From Rhizobium sp. BT03 (GTDB lineage Bacteria > Pseudomonadota > Alphaproteobacteria > Rhizobiales > Rhizobiaceae), in the NCBI RefSeq assembly GCF_030053155.1, contig NZ_CP125640.1:2294001-2358000 (forward strand): a stretch of 64,000 nucleotides of DNA, written 5' to 3'. The notes under the pieces are model-generated. The model saw only the letters and a program-made list of their open reading frames with translations, ran no database searches and had not been told where the DNA came from. The position numbers and the translations under genes are program-made. Within the stretch, counting starts at the first letter, position 1; every line of letters begins with the position of its first letter. Below are positions 53,844 through 62,465 of the stretch, one piece after another.

Positions 53844-54926
53844 TCAAGCGCTGAGGCCGCCGAACAGCGTCGGCATGTCGAGCGGGCGGAAGCCGTAATG
53901 CGTCATCCAGCGGACGTCGGCGTTGAAGAAGTCGCGCAGGTCGGGCATGCCGTATTTCAGCATGGCGATGCGGTCGAGGCCCATGCCCCAGGCAAAACCC
54001 TGATATTCATCCGGATCGAGGCCGCCGTAGCGCAGCACATTCGGGTGGACCATGCCGCAGCCGAGGATCTCCATCCAGTCGGTGCCTTCGCCGAACTTGA
54101 CGATCGGACCGGAGCGGTCGCACTGGATATCGACCTCGAAAGAGGGTTCGGTGAAGGGGAAGAAGGACGGGCGAAAGCGCATCGTCACGCTGTCGACCTC
54201 GAAGAAGGTCTTGCAGAATTCCTCGAGCACCCAGCGGATATTGGCGACATTGGCCTTCTTGTCGATGACCAGGCCCTCGACCTGATGGAACATCGGCGAA
54301 TGCGTGGCGTCCGAGTCCTGGCGGTAGGTCTTGCCGGGAATGATGATGCGGATCGGCGGCTTCTGCGCTTCCATGGTGCGCACCTGCACCGGCGAGGTAT
54401 GGGTGCGCAGCACCTTGCGCTCGCCATTCTCGTCCGGATGGAAGAAGAAGGTGTCGTGCATCTCGCGGGCCGGGTGGCCCTCGGGGAAATTCAGCGCGGT
54501 GAAATTGTAATAATCCGTCTCGATATCAGGACCTTCGGCGATCGAGAAGCCCATGTCGGCGAAGATCGCGGTGATCTCGTCGACGATCTGGCTGATCGGA
54601 TGGATACGGCCACGCTCGGCGGGCGAAGAGCGCACCGGCAGGCTGACGTCGACCGTCTCGGCCTTCAGCCGCGCATTGATTGCCTCTTGGCGGAGCGTCG
54701 CCTTGCGGGCGGCGAGCGCCTCGGTCACGGCATTCTTCAGAACGTTGATTGCAGCGCCCCTGGTCTGGCGTTCGTCCGGCGTCATCGCGCCGAGCGTCTT
54801 CAACAGTTCGGAGACGGAGCCCTTCTTGCCGAGGGCGGAAACGCGTACGGCTTCCAGGGCCGCCTCGTCGTTGGCGGCGACGATTTCGGCGAGCAGCGAT
54901 GCGTTGAGCTGGTCGATATCTGACAT
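53844..54926 (-). CDS. pheS: Phenylalanine--tRNA ligase subunit alpha
   Basis: The 360-residue catalytic subunit has the coiled-coil N-terminus, class II motif 1 near [13 protein letters not shown], motif 2 with [13 protein letters not shown] and [10 protein letters not shown], and motif 3 [18 protein letters not shown]. The Phe-specificity region contains [18 protein letters not shown] chose the ATG at 54926, with GGAAAG eight bases upstream, over the GTG two codons earlier. A terminator/antiterminator-like structure lies between rplT and this gene. Confidence 0.97.
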   Translation of the reverse strand: MSDIDQLNASLLAEIVAANDEAALEAVRVSALGKKGSVSELLKTLGAMTPDERQTRGAAINVLKNAVTEALAARKATLRQEAINARLKAETVDVSLPVRSSPAERGRIHPISQIVDEITAIFADMGFSIAEGPDIETDYYNFTALNFPEGHPAREMHDTFFFHPDENGERKVLRTHTSPVQVRTMEAQKPPIRIIIPGKTYRQDSDATHSPMFHQVEGLVIDKKANVANIRWVLEEFCKTFFEVDSVTMRFRPSFFPFTEPSFEVDIQCDRSGPIVKFGEGTDWMEILGCGMVHPNVLRYGGLDPDEYQGFAWGMGLDRIAMLKYGMPDLRDFFNADVRWMTHYGFRPLDMPTLFGGLSA

Positions 54927-55008
54927 TGTCACTTCTTTCCGTCCAGTATCAGGCGGGCGATCGGGAGGCAGGAGGCGCCGGCCGGCGCAAGGAATATAAA
55001 GAAAGAAA

Positions 55009-55075
55009 AACCCGCGCTAGCCCAAACCAGCGCGGGTTTCCCAAAATCATAAATTCAAAGCTTGGGAAGCGCTGG
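55009..55075 (-). promoter_or_regulatory. Terminator and overlapping alternative hairpin between rplT and pheS
   Basis: On the minus strand AACCCGCGCT (55038-55029) pairs exactly with AGCGCGGGTT (55018-55009) and runs into a T-rich tail, a strong intrinsic terminator. Upstream, CCAGCGC-TTCCCAA (55075-55062) can instead pair with TTGGGAA and GCGCTGG (55044-55027), using bases the terminator needs. The two folds are mutually exclusive, as in attenuators. Confidence 0.65.
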
Positions 55076-55480
55076 TTACTTGACCGCGCCTTCAAACTCG
55101 TTGGCCGTACCGGCTTCCTTGAGGTACTCAAGAGCCTTCTTGGCAGCATTGACGAGCGCGCCGAATGCTTCCGGCTCGTGGATCGCCATGTCGGAGAGAA
55201 CCTTGCGGTCGACTTCGATGCCGGCCTTGTTCAGGCCATCGATGAAGCGGCCGTAGGTCAGGCCGAATTCGCGGACAGCGGCGTTGATGCGCTGGATCCA
55301 GAGCGCACGGAAGTTGCGCTTGTTGACCTTGCGGTCGCGGTAAGCGTACTGCTTCGAACGATCGACCGCAGCCTTGGCGGTGCGGATGGTGTTCTTGCGG
55401 CGGCCGTAAAAGCCCTTGGCGGCCTTCAGAACCTTCTTATGCTTGGCGTGGGCGGTGACGCCTCTTTTTACACGTGCCAT
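55076..55480 (-). CDS. rplT: 50S ribosomal protein L20
   Basis: L20 binds 23S rRNA early in 50S assembly. The 134-residue protein has the basic N-terminus [20 protein letters not shown], then [20 protein letters not shown] and the globular C-terminus [20 protein letters not shown]. The C-terminal extension [20 protein letters not shown] is common in alphaproteobacteria. It is co-transcribed with rpmI, 38 bp upstream. Confidence 0.98.
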   Translation of the reverse strand: MARVKRGVTAHAKHKKVLKAAKGFYGRRKNTIRTAKAAVDRSKQYAYRDRKVNKRNFRALWIQRINAAVREFGLTYGRFIDGLNKAGIEVDRKVLSDMAIHEPEAFGALVNAAKKALEYLKEAGTANEFEGAVK

Positions 55481-55518
55481 ATCATGATCTCCTTAAATCT
55501 AGCGTTCGCGGACGAGTC

Positions 55519-55722
55519 TCAGAGACCGTTCGGCAGGTAATTCTTGATAACCTTGCGGCCATCCGGTTCTGCGAGAACCATGGTGCCACGTGCATCGCGA
55601 ATGAACTTGTTGGTACGCTTGATCATGCCATGGCGTTTGCCGGCGGCGGCAGCCTTGACCTTGCCGGTCGCGGTGATCTTGAACCGCTTCTTGGCAGAGG
55701 ACTTCGTCTTCATCTTGGGCAT
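55519..55722 (-). CDS. rpmI: 50S ribosomal protein L35
   Basis: The 67-residue protein [20 protein letters not shown], with [20 protein letters not shown] after it, is a textbook L35. The start is the ATG at 55722, which follows AAGGAG; an upstream in-frame ATG would add 52 unrelated residues. It precedes rplT, the conserved pair. A 320-bp gap separates it from infC. Confidence 0.97.
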   Translation of the reverse strand: MPKMKTKSSAKKRFKITATGKVKAAAAGKRHGMIKRTNKFIRDARGTMVLAEPDGRKVIKNYLPNGL

Positions 55723-56045
55723 TTTGCTACTCCTTCTGTCCTCCCTGCGCGCTTCATCAAAAGCCCTTCTCGCGAAGTCCGGTTCTCCGGCCGTCGCAAC
55801 AAGGTGCGGGAGCGTTTGTTGTTGAACTGCGGCTTCAGTGACGAACCGTTCCGCAAGCATTCGAAACTGCCACGGCATGCCCTGCCGGTCAGTTCGGACG
55901 CGCGCTTATAACCGCAGCGTCCTGAAAGTGCAACGGGGCCACGGAGGAATCTTCGCACCCTTCAAATACAGGGCCGAAAGTCCCGGGGCCGGAAGCACAA
56001 AAGCCGCCCTTGCGGACGGCCTTGGGGCGAAAAAGTGCCTGGCGC
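55723..56045. other. Gap between infC and rpmI
   Basis: This 323-bp stretch contains the infC terminator at its right end and presumably the rpmI-rplT promoter and leader. No gene is visible. Confidence 0.6.
55997..56020 (-). terminator. Rho-independent terminator of infC
   Basis: On the minus strand GCCGTCC (56020-56014) pairs with GGGCGGC (56009-56003), one G-T pair, with a gcaa tetraloop, then TTTTGTG. It lies 25 bp after the infC stop. Confidence 0.8.
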
Positions 56046-56582
56046 TTACTTCGGCGCCAGCACCATCATCATCTGGCGGCCTTCGAGCTTGGGCTCGGCT
56101 TCGACCTTGGCGAACTCGGTCGTATCGGCCTTGACCTGCTGCAGCAGCTTCATGCCGAGTTCCTGGTGGGCCATTTCACGGCCGCGGAACTTCAGCGTCA
56201 CCTTGACCTTGTCGCCCTCGTCGAAGAAGCGACCCATCGCCTTCATCTTCACCTCATAATCATGGGTGTCGATATTAGGGCGCATCTTGATTTCTTTGAC
56301 TTCGACGATCTTTTGCTTCTTGCGCGCCTCGGCAGCCTTCTTCTGGTTGGCATATTTCAGCTTGCCCAGATCGAGAATCTTGCACACAGGCGGTTCGACA
56401 TTCGGGGAAATTTCGACGAGATCGAGGCCGGCTTCCTCAGCCATTCTCAAGGCCTGGTCGGTAGGCACGACGCCCATATTCTCGCCGTCAGCCCCGATCA
56501 GCTGAACTTTGGGAATGCGGATTTCACGGTTCGAGCGCGGTCCGTCCTTCACGGGCGCGTCGGTTTTAAAAGGTCTGCGAAT
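56046..56582 (-). CDS. infC: Translation initiation factor IF-3 with AUU start codon
   Basis: IF-3 keeps ribosomal subunits apart and checks the initiator tRNA and start codon. The 178-residue protein has the N-domain ([40 protein letters not shown]) and C-domain ([20 protein letters not shown]). No ATG, GTG or TTG lies at the right place. An ATT at 56582, nine bases after AGGAG (56596-56592), gives the family N-terminus [23 protein letters not shown] initiation of infC allows IF-3 to repress its own translation, as known in E. coli. Upstream in-frame ATGs would add residues without a ribosome site. Confidence 0.93.
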   Translation of the reverse strand: MRRPFKTDAPVKDGPRSNREIRIPKVQLIGADGENMGVVPTDQALRMAEEAGLDLVEISPNVEPPVCKILDLGKLKYANQKKAAEARKKQKIVEVKEIKMRPNIDTHDYEVKMKAMGRFFDEGDKVKVTLKFRGREMAHQELGMKLLQQVKADTTEFAKVEAEPKLEGRQMMMVLAPK

Positions 56583-56760
56583 GGTCGTATTCTCCTCGCG
56601 TTGTTTCGGAATGTTGCAGCCTCGCGCTCCCATATCGGGGTGCACAAACGTATCGCGTCATCGCTGCAACGGAGTCAATATCATCCTTTAGCGGAAAAAT
56701 CACCCGCTGTCAGCCTGCCAAGAATCTGTTTTATAGGCCAAAATAACAGGAGTTTCGCCG

Positions 56761-57600
56761 ATGTTCGATCACATGCCCAATGCTCAGCCGCAGTTCCTGA
56801 GTGTCGGCGAAGGTGAGGCTGCGCGTGATATCGCTATCATCGTCCGCCCGGCGCAAGCCGGCAGCGACGCACCGGCACTCGTCTGGTTATCCGGCTATCG
56901 CTCCGATATGAGCGGCACCAAGGCCGTGGAACTCGACGGCCTGGCGGCGCAACTCGGGCTTGCCTGCATTCGTCTCGACTATTCCGGCCACGGACTTTCC
57001 GGCGGCAGCTTCAGCGACGGCACGATCTCACGCTGGCTCGAGGAGGCGCTTGCCGTCATCCGTCATGTCGCCCCAGAACGGATGATCCTTGTCGGCTCCT
57101 CGATGGGCGGCTGGATCGCGCTCAGGCTGGCGCAGGAGCTTGCGCGGCAGGGCGGCCCGAAGCTTGAAGGGCCAAAACTCGAAGGAATGGTGCTGATCGC
57201 GCCGGCCCCCGATTTCACCTCCGAGCTGATCGAGCCGAACCTGAAGGCGAAGGAGCGCAAGTCGCTTGCCGAGCGCGGCTATTTCGAAGAACGGTCGCAA
57301 TATAGTCCCGAGCCGAACATCTATACCAGGGCGCTGATCGAGGACGGCCGCGACAACCGGGTGCTCGACGGCATCATCGAAACGGGCTGCCCGGTGCATA
57401 TCCTTCAGGGCATGAAAGACGCCGACGTGCCGCATGCGCATGCGATGAAACTTATGGAGCATCTTCCCGCCGACGACGTGGTGCTGACCTTCATCCGCGA
57501 CGGCGACCACCGCCTTTCCCGCCCAGGCGATATCGCGCTTCTCCTCAGCGCCGTCAAAGGCATCATCGGTTCATCGACGAGCAGGCAGATGCCCGTTTGA
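56761..57600 (+). CDS. Alpha/beta hydrolase (ABHD10-like)
   Basis: The 279-residue protein has an alpha/beta hydrolase fold: oxyanion region LVWLSGYRSDMSGTKA, the Asp/His-type LDYSGHGLSGG, the nucleophile elbow ILVGSSMGGWIALR, the acid in GMKDADVPHAHA and the histidine in IRDGDHRLSRPGD. ABHD10-type members act as thioesterases or esterases on small acyl groups; no substrate is named here. A five-residue unit is duplicated as GPKLEGPKLEG near residue 137. It is divergent from infC and its C-terminus looks altered; see the following entry. Confidence 0.88.
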   Translation: MFDHMPNAQPQFLSVGEGEAARDIAIIVRPAQAGSDAPALVWLSGYRSDMSGTKAVELDGLAAQLGLACIRLDYSGHGLSGGSFSDGTISRWLEEALAVIRHVAPERMILVGSSMGGWIALRLAQELARQGGPKLEGPKLEGMVLIAPAPDFTSELIEPNLKAKERKSLAERGYFEERSQYSPEPNIYTRALIEDGRDNRVLDGIIETGCPVHILQGMKDADVPHAHAMKLMEHLPADDVVLTFIRDGDHRLSRPGDIALLLSAVKGIIGSSTSRQMPV

Positions 57601-57692
57601 ACGGCACCGGCCAGGAAATTCCGCTGAAGCAGGTGCTCAACCCGTTGCATTTTAACCATGTCGGCGAGTCGCAAGGCGCTCCCAAGAAGTAA
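57570..57692 (+). pseudogene. C-terminal coding remnant overlapping the hydrolase end
   Basis: A 40-codon frame, different from the hydrolase frame, reads FIDEQADARLNGTGQEIPLK, then QVLNPLHFNHVGESQGAPKK and a TAA. The composition looks like real protein rather than noise, but there is no start or upstream part, and I do not recognise the family. Confidence 0.35.
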
Positions 57693-57770
57693 CGATTGAC
57701 TCTTCTCGGCCCTCTCCATTAACACTTTGTTAATAAATAAGGGGCGATGCGAGGAAGATCGGGCGTGCGG

Positions 57771-58364
57771 ATGAAGGGTATTTTTGTGGCCATGATGGCC
57801 ATGTTTGCGATGGCGACGGCCGCCATACCGGCCCCCAGCAGAAATGCTTCCATGGTAACGGGCAATGCCACATCCCAGCCGATCGGCCACTATGATTTCT
57901 GTCAGATCCACCGCAGCGAATGCGGGGCGAACCGCAATTCCGGCCCGGTCGAGATGACGCCGGCAAAGTGGTCGCTGGTGCGTTCGGTCAACGCCACGGT
58001 CAACCGCACCATCACGCCGATGACCGACAAGGAAATCTACGGCAAGGATGAGGTCTGGGCCTATCCGACCACTGCCGGCGACTGCGAGGATTTCGCACTG
58101 CTGAAGCGCCGCATGCTGATCCAGCGCGGCTTTTCGGCAGCCGATCTGCTGATGACCGTCGTGCGCAAGCCGGATGGCGAAGGCCATGCCGTGCTGACGC
58201 TGCGCACCGCCGAAGGCGATTTCGTGCTCGACAACCTCGCTTCCGATGTCAAGCCGTGGTACGGAACGCCCTATTCCTTCGTCAAGCGCCAGTCGAGCTA
58301 CAATTCCGGCCGCTGGGTCACCATCGAGAACGGCCGCGACGTTCTGGTCGGCGCACTGCGATAA
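57771..58364 (+). CDS. Transglutaminase-like cysteine peptidase (BTLCP family), exported
   Basis: The 197-residue protein has a signal peptide (KGIFVAMMAMFAMATAAIPA) and the bacterial transglutaminase-like triad: cysteine in TTAGDCEDFALLKRRML, histidine in DGEGHAVLTL and aspartate in DFVLDNLASDVKPW. Family members are periplasmic or secreted cysteine peptidases, some controlling biofilm adhesins (LapG) by proteolysis. No LapD/LapA-like genes are nearby. The ATG at 57771 puts the signal peptide at the start; one at 57747 is possible. Confidence 0.88.
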   Translation: MKGIFVAMMAMFAMATAAIPAPSRNASMVTGNATSQPIGHYDFCQIHRSECGANRNSGPVEMTPAKWSLVRSVNATVNRTITPMTDKEIYGKDEVWAYPTTAGDCEDFALLKRRMLIQRGFSAADLLMTVVRKPDGEGHAVLTLRTAEGDFVLDNLASDVKPWYGTPYSFVKRQSSYNSGRWVTIENGRDVLVGALR

Positions 58365-58439
58365 GGATTTCCGGGGGATGTGGGGAAAAAGGCCGGCGAA
58401 AGCCGGCCTTTTGCTTTTTGGGTGGAACGCATCCACTGC

Positions 58440-58960
58440 TACCTTTCGCTTCCGCTCAAGGTGTTCGTCGCTGACGCTCCTAACCCCCCTCATCTGCCCT
58501 GACGGGCATCCTCTCCCCGCTGGGGAGAAGGGGGAGCGCACAGCACGATCATCACTCCTGCATCAAAGATCTCAAGAGGAGTGAGACGCCGCCACGAGTC
58601 CCTTCTCCCCATCGGGGAGAAGATGCCGGCAGGCAGATGAGGGGGGAGCGGCAAAGCCGCGAATGCGCTGAGCGTAAGCGAAGGGCAAAGAGACCGGCAC
58701 GCCCTCTCTCCAGCCTCATCCAGAGGTGCGTAGCCCGCAGGGCGAAGCCTCGAAGGACGGGGCTGGCCACCGGCCTCGGCAGATGTACATGCCGTGGGGC
58801 GGCATTCCCCCAACCGCCCTCGTGGTTCGAGACGGCCCTGCGGGCCTCCTCACCATGAGGGCTAATCGTTGTGCGCGTCCGAGATCAGCCTTCCTCGCCG
58901 AAACATTCGACGCGACCGGCAAAGCTGATCGTTGGGCGGAGCGCCCGAAATAAAGGCTTC
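58440..58960. repeat. Intergenic block of dispersed mosaic repeats
   Basis: The 695-bp gap between the BTLCP gene and mbfA (58365-59059) is mostly repeats. A unit ccccctcatctg...ctccccgctggggagaaggg (about 58484-58531) recurs inverted as cccttctccccatcggggag...cagatgaggggg (about 58602-58647). From 58650 a second family runs (gcggcaaagccgcg, tcatccagaggtgcgtagcccg, gaaggacggggctggccacc, and tgcgggcctcctcaccatgagg). No gene is evident. Confidence 0.8.
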
Positions 58961-59059
58961 GGCATGCTCCACTGCTGCCCGGCCCTCCGCATGGCTCCGG
59001 GCGTTCGCTGCTGCAATCGATTCACCGGATCGATTGCTCGGGCTACGCCCGACCGCAGC

Positions 59060-60043
59060 TCACCCATTCCCAATCAAAATTCCGGCGCCGAGCACAAGGC
59101 CGCCGCCGAGGACCACCTGGAAGGCGGCGCGCAGGAAGGGGGTTTCCATGTAACGGTTCTGGATGAAGGCGATTGCCCAAAGTTCGAAGAAGACGATGAT
59201 CGCAGCGGTGATCGTCGCCGTCCAGAAGTGCGGGATCAGATAAGGCAGTGCGTGGCCGAGGCCGCCGAGTGCCGTCATGATGCCGCAGGCAAGGCCGCGT
59301 TTGACGGGCGAGCCCCTGCCGGAGATCTTGCCGTCGTCATGGGCGGCTTCGGTGAAGCCCATCGAGATGCCGGCGCCGACGGAGGCGGACAGGCCGACAA
59401 GGAAGGTCTGCCACGTATCCTGCGTGGCGAAGGCGGCGGCGAAGATCGGCGCCAGCGTCGAGACCGAGCCGTCCATCAGCCCGGCAAGACCCGGCTGTAC
59501 ATAGGTCAGCACGAATTGCCGATGCACCGTCGCGTTCTCGTCGCGCTTGACATCTTCCGGCGTATGTTTGTCGCCCAGCATGCGGGCGATATCCTCATGC
59601 CCTTGTTCGGCAAGTGCCAGATCGCCGAGAAGCTCGCGCGTCGAGGCGTCCGAGGTGCGTTTTGCCGCCTCGACATAGAAACGATAGGCCTGCTCCTCCA
59701 TCGCCTCGGTTTCCCGCCGCATCGCATCCAGGGTAAGATTTGCCCTGAGCCAGTCGGGCTTGCGCTCGTAGAAGCCCTCGACATGCTCGCGCCGGATCAG
59801 CGGAATGCGCTCGCCGAAACGCTGGCGATGGATCTCGAACAGCGACTTGCGATGGGTGTCCTCGACCTCGGCCATATCTTCGAAGACTTTGGCGGAGGCC
59901 GGAAATTCGCGGCGCAGCCTGTCGGCATAGGCGAGATAGATGCGGGCATCGTCTTCCTCGGAAGCGATCGCCAGGGCGAGGATCTCCTGCTCGGACAGCG
60001 ATTCGAAAGATCGTTTCGAGGATCTGAAAAACCGCGCCAGCAT
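59060..60043 (-). CDS. mbfA: Membrane-bound ferritin A (iron exporter)
   Basis: MbfA exports iron and protects rhizobia from iron and peroxide stress. The 327-residue protein joins an N-terminal ferritin-like (erythrin) domain, with the E-x-x-H metal motifs MAEVEDTHRKSLFEIH and LALAEQGHEDIARML, to a C-terminal VIT1-like membrane domain (QPGLAGLMDGSVSTLAP; GISMGFTEAAHDDGKIS). The ATG at 60043 has GGAGAAAG just upstream and is the family start; a longer frame from 60154 crosses the promoter. An exact Irr-type iron control element lies 13 bp upstream, pointing to repression under low iron. Confidence 0.95.
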   Translation of the reverse strand: MLARFFRSSKRSFESLSEQEILALAIASEEDDARIYLAYADRLRREFPASAKVFEDMAEVEDTHRKSLFEIHRQRFGERIPLIRREHVEGFYERKPDWLRANLTLDAMRRETEAMEEQAYRFYVEAAKRTSDASTRELLGDLALAEQGHEDIARMLGDKHTPEDVKRDENATVHRQFVLTYVQPGLAGLMDGSVSTLAPIFAAAFATQDTWQTFLVGLSASVGAGISMGFTEAAHDDGKISGRGSPVKRGLACGIMTALGGLGHALPYLIPHFWTATITAAIIVFFELWAIAFIQNRYMETPFLRAAFQVVLGGGLVLGAGILIGNG

Positions 60044-60056
60044 GACTTTCTCCAAA

Positions 60057-60073
60057 TTTAGAATTATTCTAAA
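60057..60073 (-). promoter_or_regulatory. Iron control element (ICE), Irr-binding site of mbfA
   Basis: TTTAGAA-TTA-TTCTAAA is an exact 7+3+7 palindrome matching the ICE consensus bound by the regulator Irr in rhizobia. Its position, so close to the mbfA start, fits Irr acting as repressor. It is also about 150 bp upstream of the divergent hemoglobin gene. Confidence 0.93.
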
Positions 60074-60226
60074 TCTAAAGAAGGCGGCGATGACGGTCAA
60101 GGGCGTGGGGAGTGATTGAAGCGCCTGGGCTGACAGATTGCCGCAAGCGGGCACGGATGACTTTGGCTCGCTGTGTTAAACACCTATATGAGAGGGCGCC
60201 GCATCACGCGGCGCCGGGGTTTTGCA

Positions 60227-60694
60227 ATGGACAATGAGATTCAGGGGCGCCCTGCCCATATCGCGGCGATCCGCGAAAGGGCGGAGGCCGAGATGCGGGA
60301 AATGGGCGTCGACGAGGCCTTTATCTGCAGGCTGGTCGAGACCTTCTACGCCCGCGTGCTTGCGGATCCCGATCTCGGCCCGGTGTTCGACGCCAGGCTC
60401 TCCGGCCGCTGGCCGGCGCATATGGCGAAGATGAAGAGCTTCTGGTCGGCGGTCGCCTTCCGCAGCGGCGCCTATGGCGGCAAGCCGGTGCAGGCGCATA
60501 CCGGTGTGCAGAGCCTGACGCCCGATCTCTTTCCGAAGTGGCTGTCGCTGTTTGCCGCAACACTCGACGATATCGCGCCAACGCCGGAGGCAAAGGCCTG
60601 GTTCATGGCGACGGCGGAGCGGATCGCCAAGAGCCTGGTGCTCTCGCTGTTCTACAATCCCGCCCTCGACGATCCCAAGCGCAAACCCGCCTGA
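60227..60694 (+). CDS. Group III truncated hemoglobin
   Basis: The 155-residue globin has the 2-over-2 fold pattern of group III: FICRLVETFYARVLADPDLG with the B10 tyrosine region, HMAKMKSFWSAVAF, the proximal-histidine segment KPVQAHTGVQSLTPDLFPKW and SLFAATLDDIAPTPEAKAWF. Such globins bind O2/NO and are linked to nitrosative stress or micro-oxic growth. ATG 60227 fits the family length better than an earlier one at 60173. It is divergent from mbfA across the ICE box and ends two bases from the convergent exporter gene. Confidence 0.9.
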   Translation: MDNEIQGRPAHIAAIRERAEAEMREMGVDEAFICRLVETFYARVLADPDLGPVFDARLSGRWPAHMAKMKSFWSAVAFRSGAYGGKPVQAHTGVQSLTPDLFPKWLSLFAATLDDIAPTPEAKAWFMATAERIAKSLVLSLFYNPALDDPKRKPA

Positions 60695-60696
60695 TC

Positions 60697-61608
60697 TCAG
60701 GCCCTTTCCGCGGAGGCGGTGGCGCCGGCGCTGGCCGCCACCACGAGCGCCGTACCCAGCATCTGCAACGCGGTCATCGGCTGGGCGAGGATCAGAAAGC
60801 CGGCGAGCGCGCCGAGCGCCGGTTCGAGGCTCATCAGGATGCCGAAGGATGCCGCCGGCATGCGCCGCAGCGCCACCATCTCCAGCGCATAGGGCAAGAG
60901 CGGCACGAGGATGGCAAGGCCGAGAACCTCGACCAGTCCCTTCAGCGTGAAGGCGCCCCCTGTCTCGGCAAGGCCGAAGGGTGTCGCGACCAGGCCGGCG
61001 ACGATCAGCGACATCGAGAGACCTTCCAGCCCCTTGAAGGCAGCGCCGACCTTCTTCGTTAGCAGGATATAGACCGCCCATCCCACGGCAGAGCCGAGGG
61101 CAAAGAGGACGCCCGGGAGATTACCGACCCAGCCTTCGCCGTCATGGGCGAGGAAGAGAATGCCGGCCGCAGCGATCAGCGGCCAGGCGAGCCGCCAGGT
61201 CAGGCCATAGCCGAAGACGGCGACCGAGAGCGGCCCGAGGAAATCGATGGCGATCGCCAGGCCGAGCGGCAGCCGCTGGATCGCAGCGAAGAAGCAGAGT
61301 GTCATGGCGGCCGTCGTCGTACCGAGCAGCAATGTCGCCCGCCATTGGGCACCGCTATAACGCAGCAGAGAAGGTCTGACGACGACGGCAAGGATGATCG
61401 CCGCGAAAGCAAGCCGCAGCCAGGTGGCGCCGGCAACGCCATAGGTCGCAATGGCTGACGAAGACAGTGCCGCGCCGAACTGGATCGAAGACATCGACAT
61501 CAGGCACATCACGACACCGGCCGCCAAGCCGCCAGAAGTCGGCGATACGCCCGGCTGCGCAATCAAGGCTGCGCCGTCTGTCCCGGTCTCGATGTTCTTG
61601 ATGTCCAT
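60697..61608 (-). CDS. RhtA-like EamA family exporter
   Basis: The 303-residue protein has ten hydrophobic segments in two EamA repeats, with SIQFGAALSSSAIATYGVAG and LRLAFAAIILAVVVRPSL near the start and ILMSLEPALGALAGFLIL near the end, the pattern of the threonine/homoserine exporter RhtA. It probably exports amino acids or related metabolites. It is convergent with the hemoglobin gene. Confidence 0.9.
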   Translation of the reverse strand: MDIKNIETGTDGAALIAQPGVSPTSGGLAAGVVMCLMSMSSIQFGAALSSSAIATYGVAGATWLRLAFAAIILAVVVRPSLLRYSGAQWRATLLLGTTTAAMTLCFFAAIQRLPLGLAIAIDFLGPLSVAVFGYGLTWRLAWPLIAAAGILFLAHDGEGWVGNLPGVLFALGSAVGWAVYILLTKKVGAAFKGLEGLSMSLIVAGLVATPFGLAETGGAFTLKGLVEVLGLAILVPLLPYALEMVALRRMPAASFGILMSLEPALGALAGFLILAQPMTALQMLGTALVVAASAGATASAERA

Positions 61609-61709
61609 GTGGCCCCCGATCCTGGCGCGGTTCTAGGCCGAAGACGGGTGAGAACCAAATTCAAACTTTTCATGCCGGGATCAAGAGCGCTGATGCTGAG
61701 GCGCCAAAG

Positions 61710-61862
61710 ATCGGCGGCGAGCCCCTCATCCGCCTGCCGGCACCTTCTCCCCGCAGGCGGGGCGAAGGGGGATTGCCGCAACCTCTCCGTTCCTCTCCCG
61801 CCTCTCGCAGGGCACGTCCCCTCTCCCCGTTTTTTACGGGGAGAGGGTTAGGGTGAGGGGCA
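61710..61862. repeat. Mosaic palindromic repeats between rhtA-like and recX genes
   Basis: Elements include gcccctcatccgcctgccgg...cttctccccgcaggcggggcgaaggggg and cctctccccgttttttacggggagaggg...gtgagggg. They are related to the ctccccgctggggag units at 58.5 kb. The second palindrome with its run of six T could also terminate transcription. The 61609-61904 gap holds nothing else visible. Confidence 0.8.
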
Positions 61863-61904
61863 GCCATCGGCGCGAACCGGCCAAGCAAAAGCTCGTATGC
61901 GATA

Positions 61905-62456
61905 TCAGCGACGGCCAGCAAGGATGACCTGTTCGGCGTCTTCGAAGCTCATGTCGAAGACCTTCCTGCCGATGTCGAAGCTGAAGCCGTTGCGGGCGAA
62001 GGCCGAAAGCTCTTTCGCCTTTCGCTTTTCGTCGAGCTCGACCCGGCGGAAGGGGCCGAAGGCGCGTTTGCGGGCGAAAACCGCTGCAGCATAGAGATCG
62101 TCAGCCTCCTCAAGTGCCACCTCGACCTTGTCGCTGGAGACGCCCTTGGCGGCAAGTTTCTGGGCGATCGCGCGCTTCGATTTACCGCCGCGCACCGCCG
62201 AGCGGGTGCTGGCCTCCGCATAGGCGTGATCGTCGAGCACCTTGTTGTCATAGGCAAATTTGACCGCAAAATCGGCAACGGCCTTGAGTTGCGCCGCGCT
62301 GATATCCTCGAATTTCTCCTTCGCCTTGCGGGTGATGGCGTCAAAGAGCTGCTTTTCCGTCATCATCCGCCGCTCGAGGCGATAGACGGTGGAGTTGCGC
62401 GCCCAGCTCAGCATGCGTGATGTCGGAATGTCGGATGGAACGGTCTCGTCGGTCAT
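61905..62456 (-). CDS. recX: Regulatory protein RecX
   Basis: RecX binds RecA filaments and inhibits strand exchange. The 183-residue protein has the three-helix-bundle repeats of the family: TEKQLFDAITRKAKEKFEDI, LDDHAYAEASTRSAVRGGKS with RAIAQKLAAKGVSSDKVEVA after it, and a C-terminal FDMSFEDAEQVILAG. recA is not adjacent, as is usual in rhizobia. The gene lies 9 bp after the histone-deacetylase-like gene and probably shares its transcript. Confidence 0.88.
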   Translation of the reverse strand: MTDETVPSDIPTSRMLSWARNSTVYRLERRMMTEKQLFDAITRKAKEKFEDISAAQLKAVADFAVKFAYDNKVLDDHAYAEASTRSAVRGGKSKRAIAQKLAAKGVSSDKVEVALEEADDLYAAAVFARKRAFGPFRRVELDEKRKAKELSAFARNGFSFDIGRKVFDMSFEDAEQVILAGRR

Positions 62457-62465
62457 CGGCAGGGA

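Noticed and set aside
54949..55149. Leader peptide for pheST attenuation (frame starting MILGNPRWFG)
   Set aside because: No ribosome site, few Phe codons, and the frame runs through the terminator. The paired hairpins are reported without a leader peptide.
59060..60154. Longer mbfA start at 60154
   Set aside because: It would translate through the ICE box and lacks a ribosome site; the ATG at 60043 has one and matches the family.
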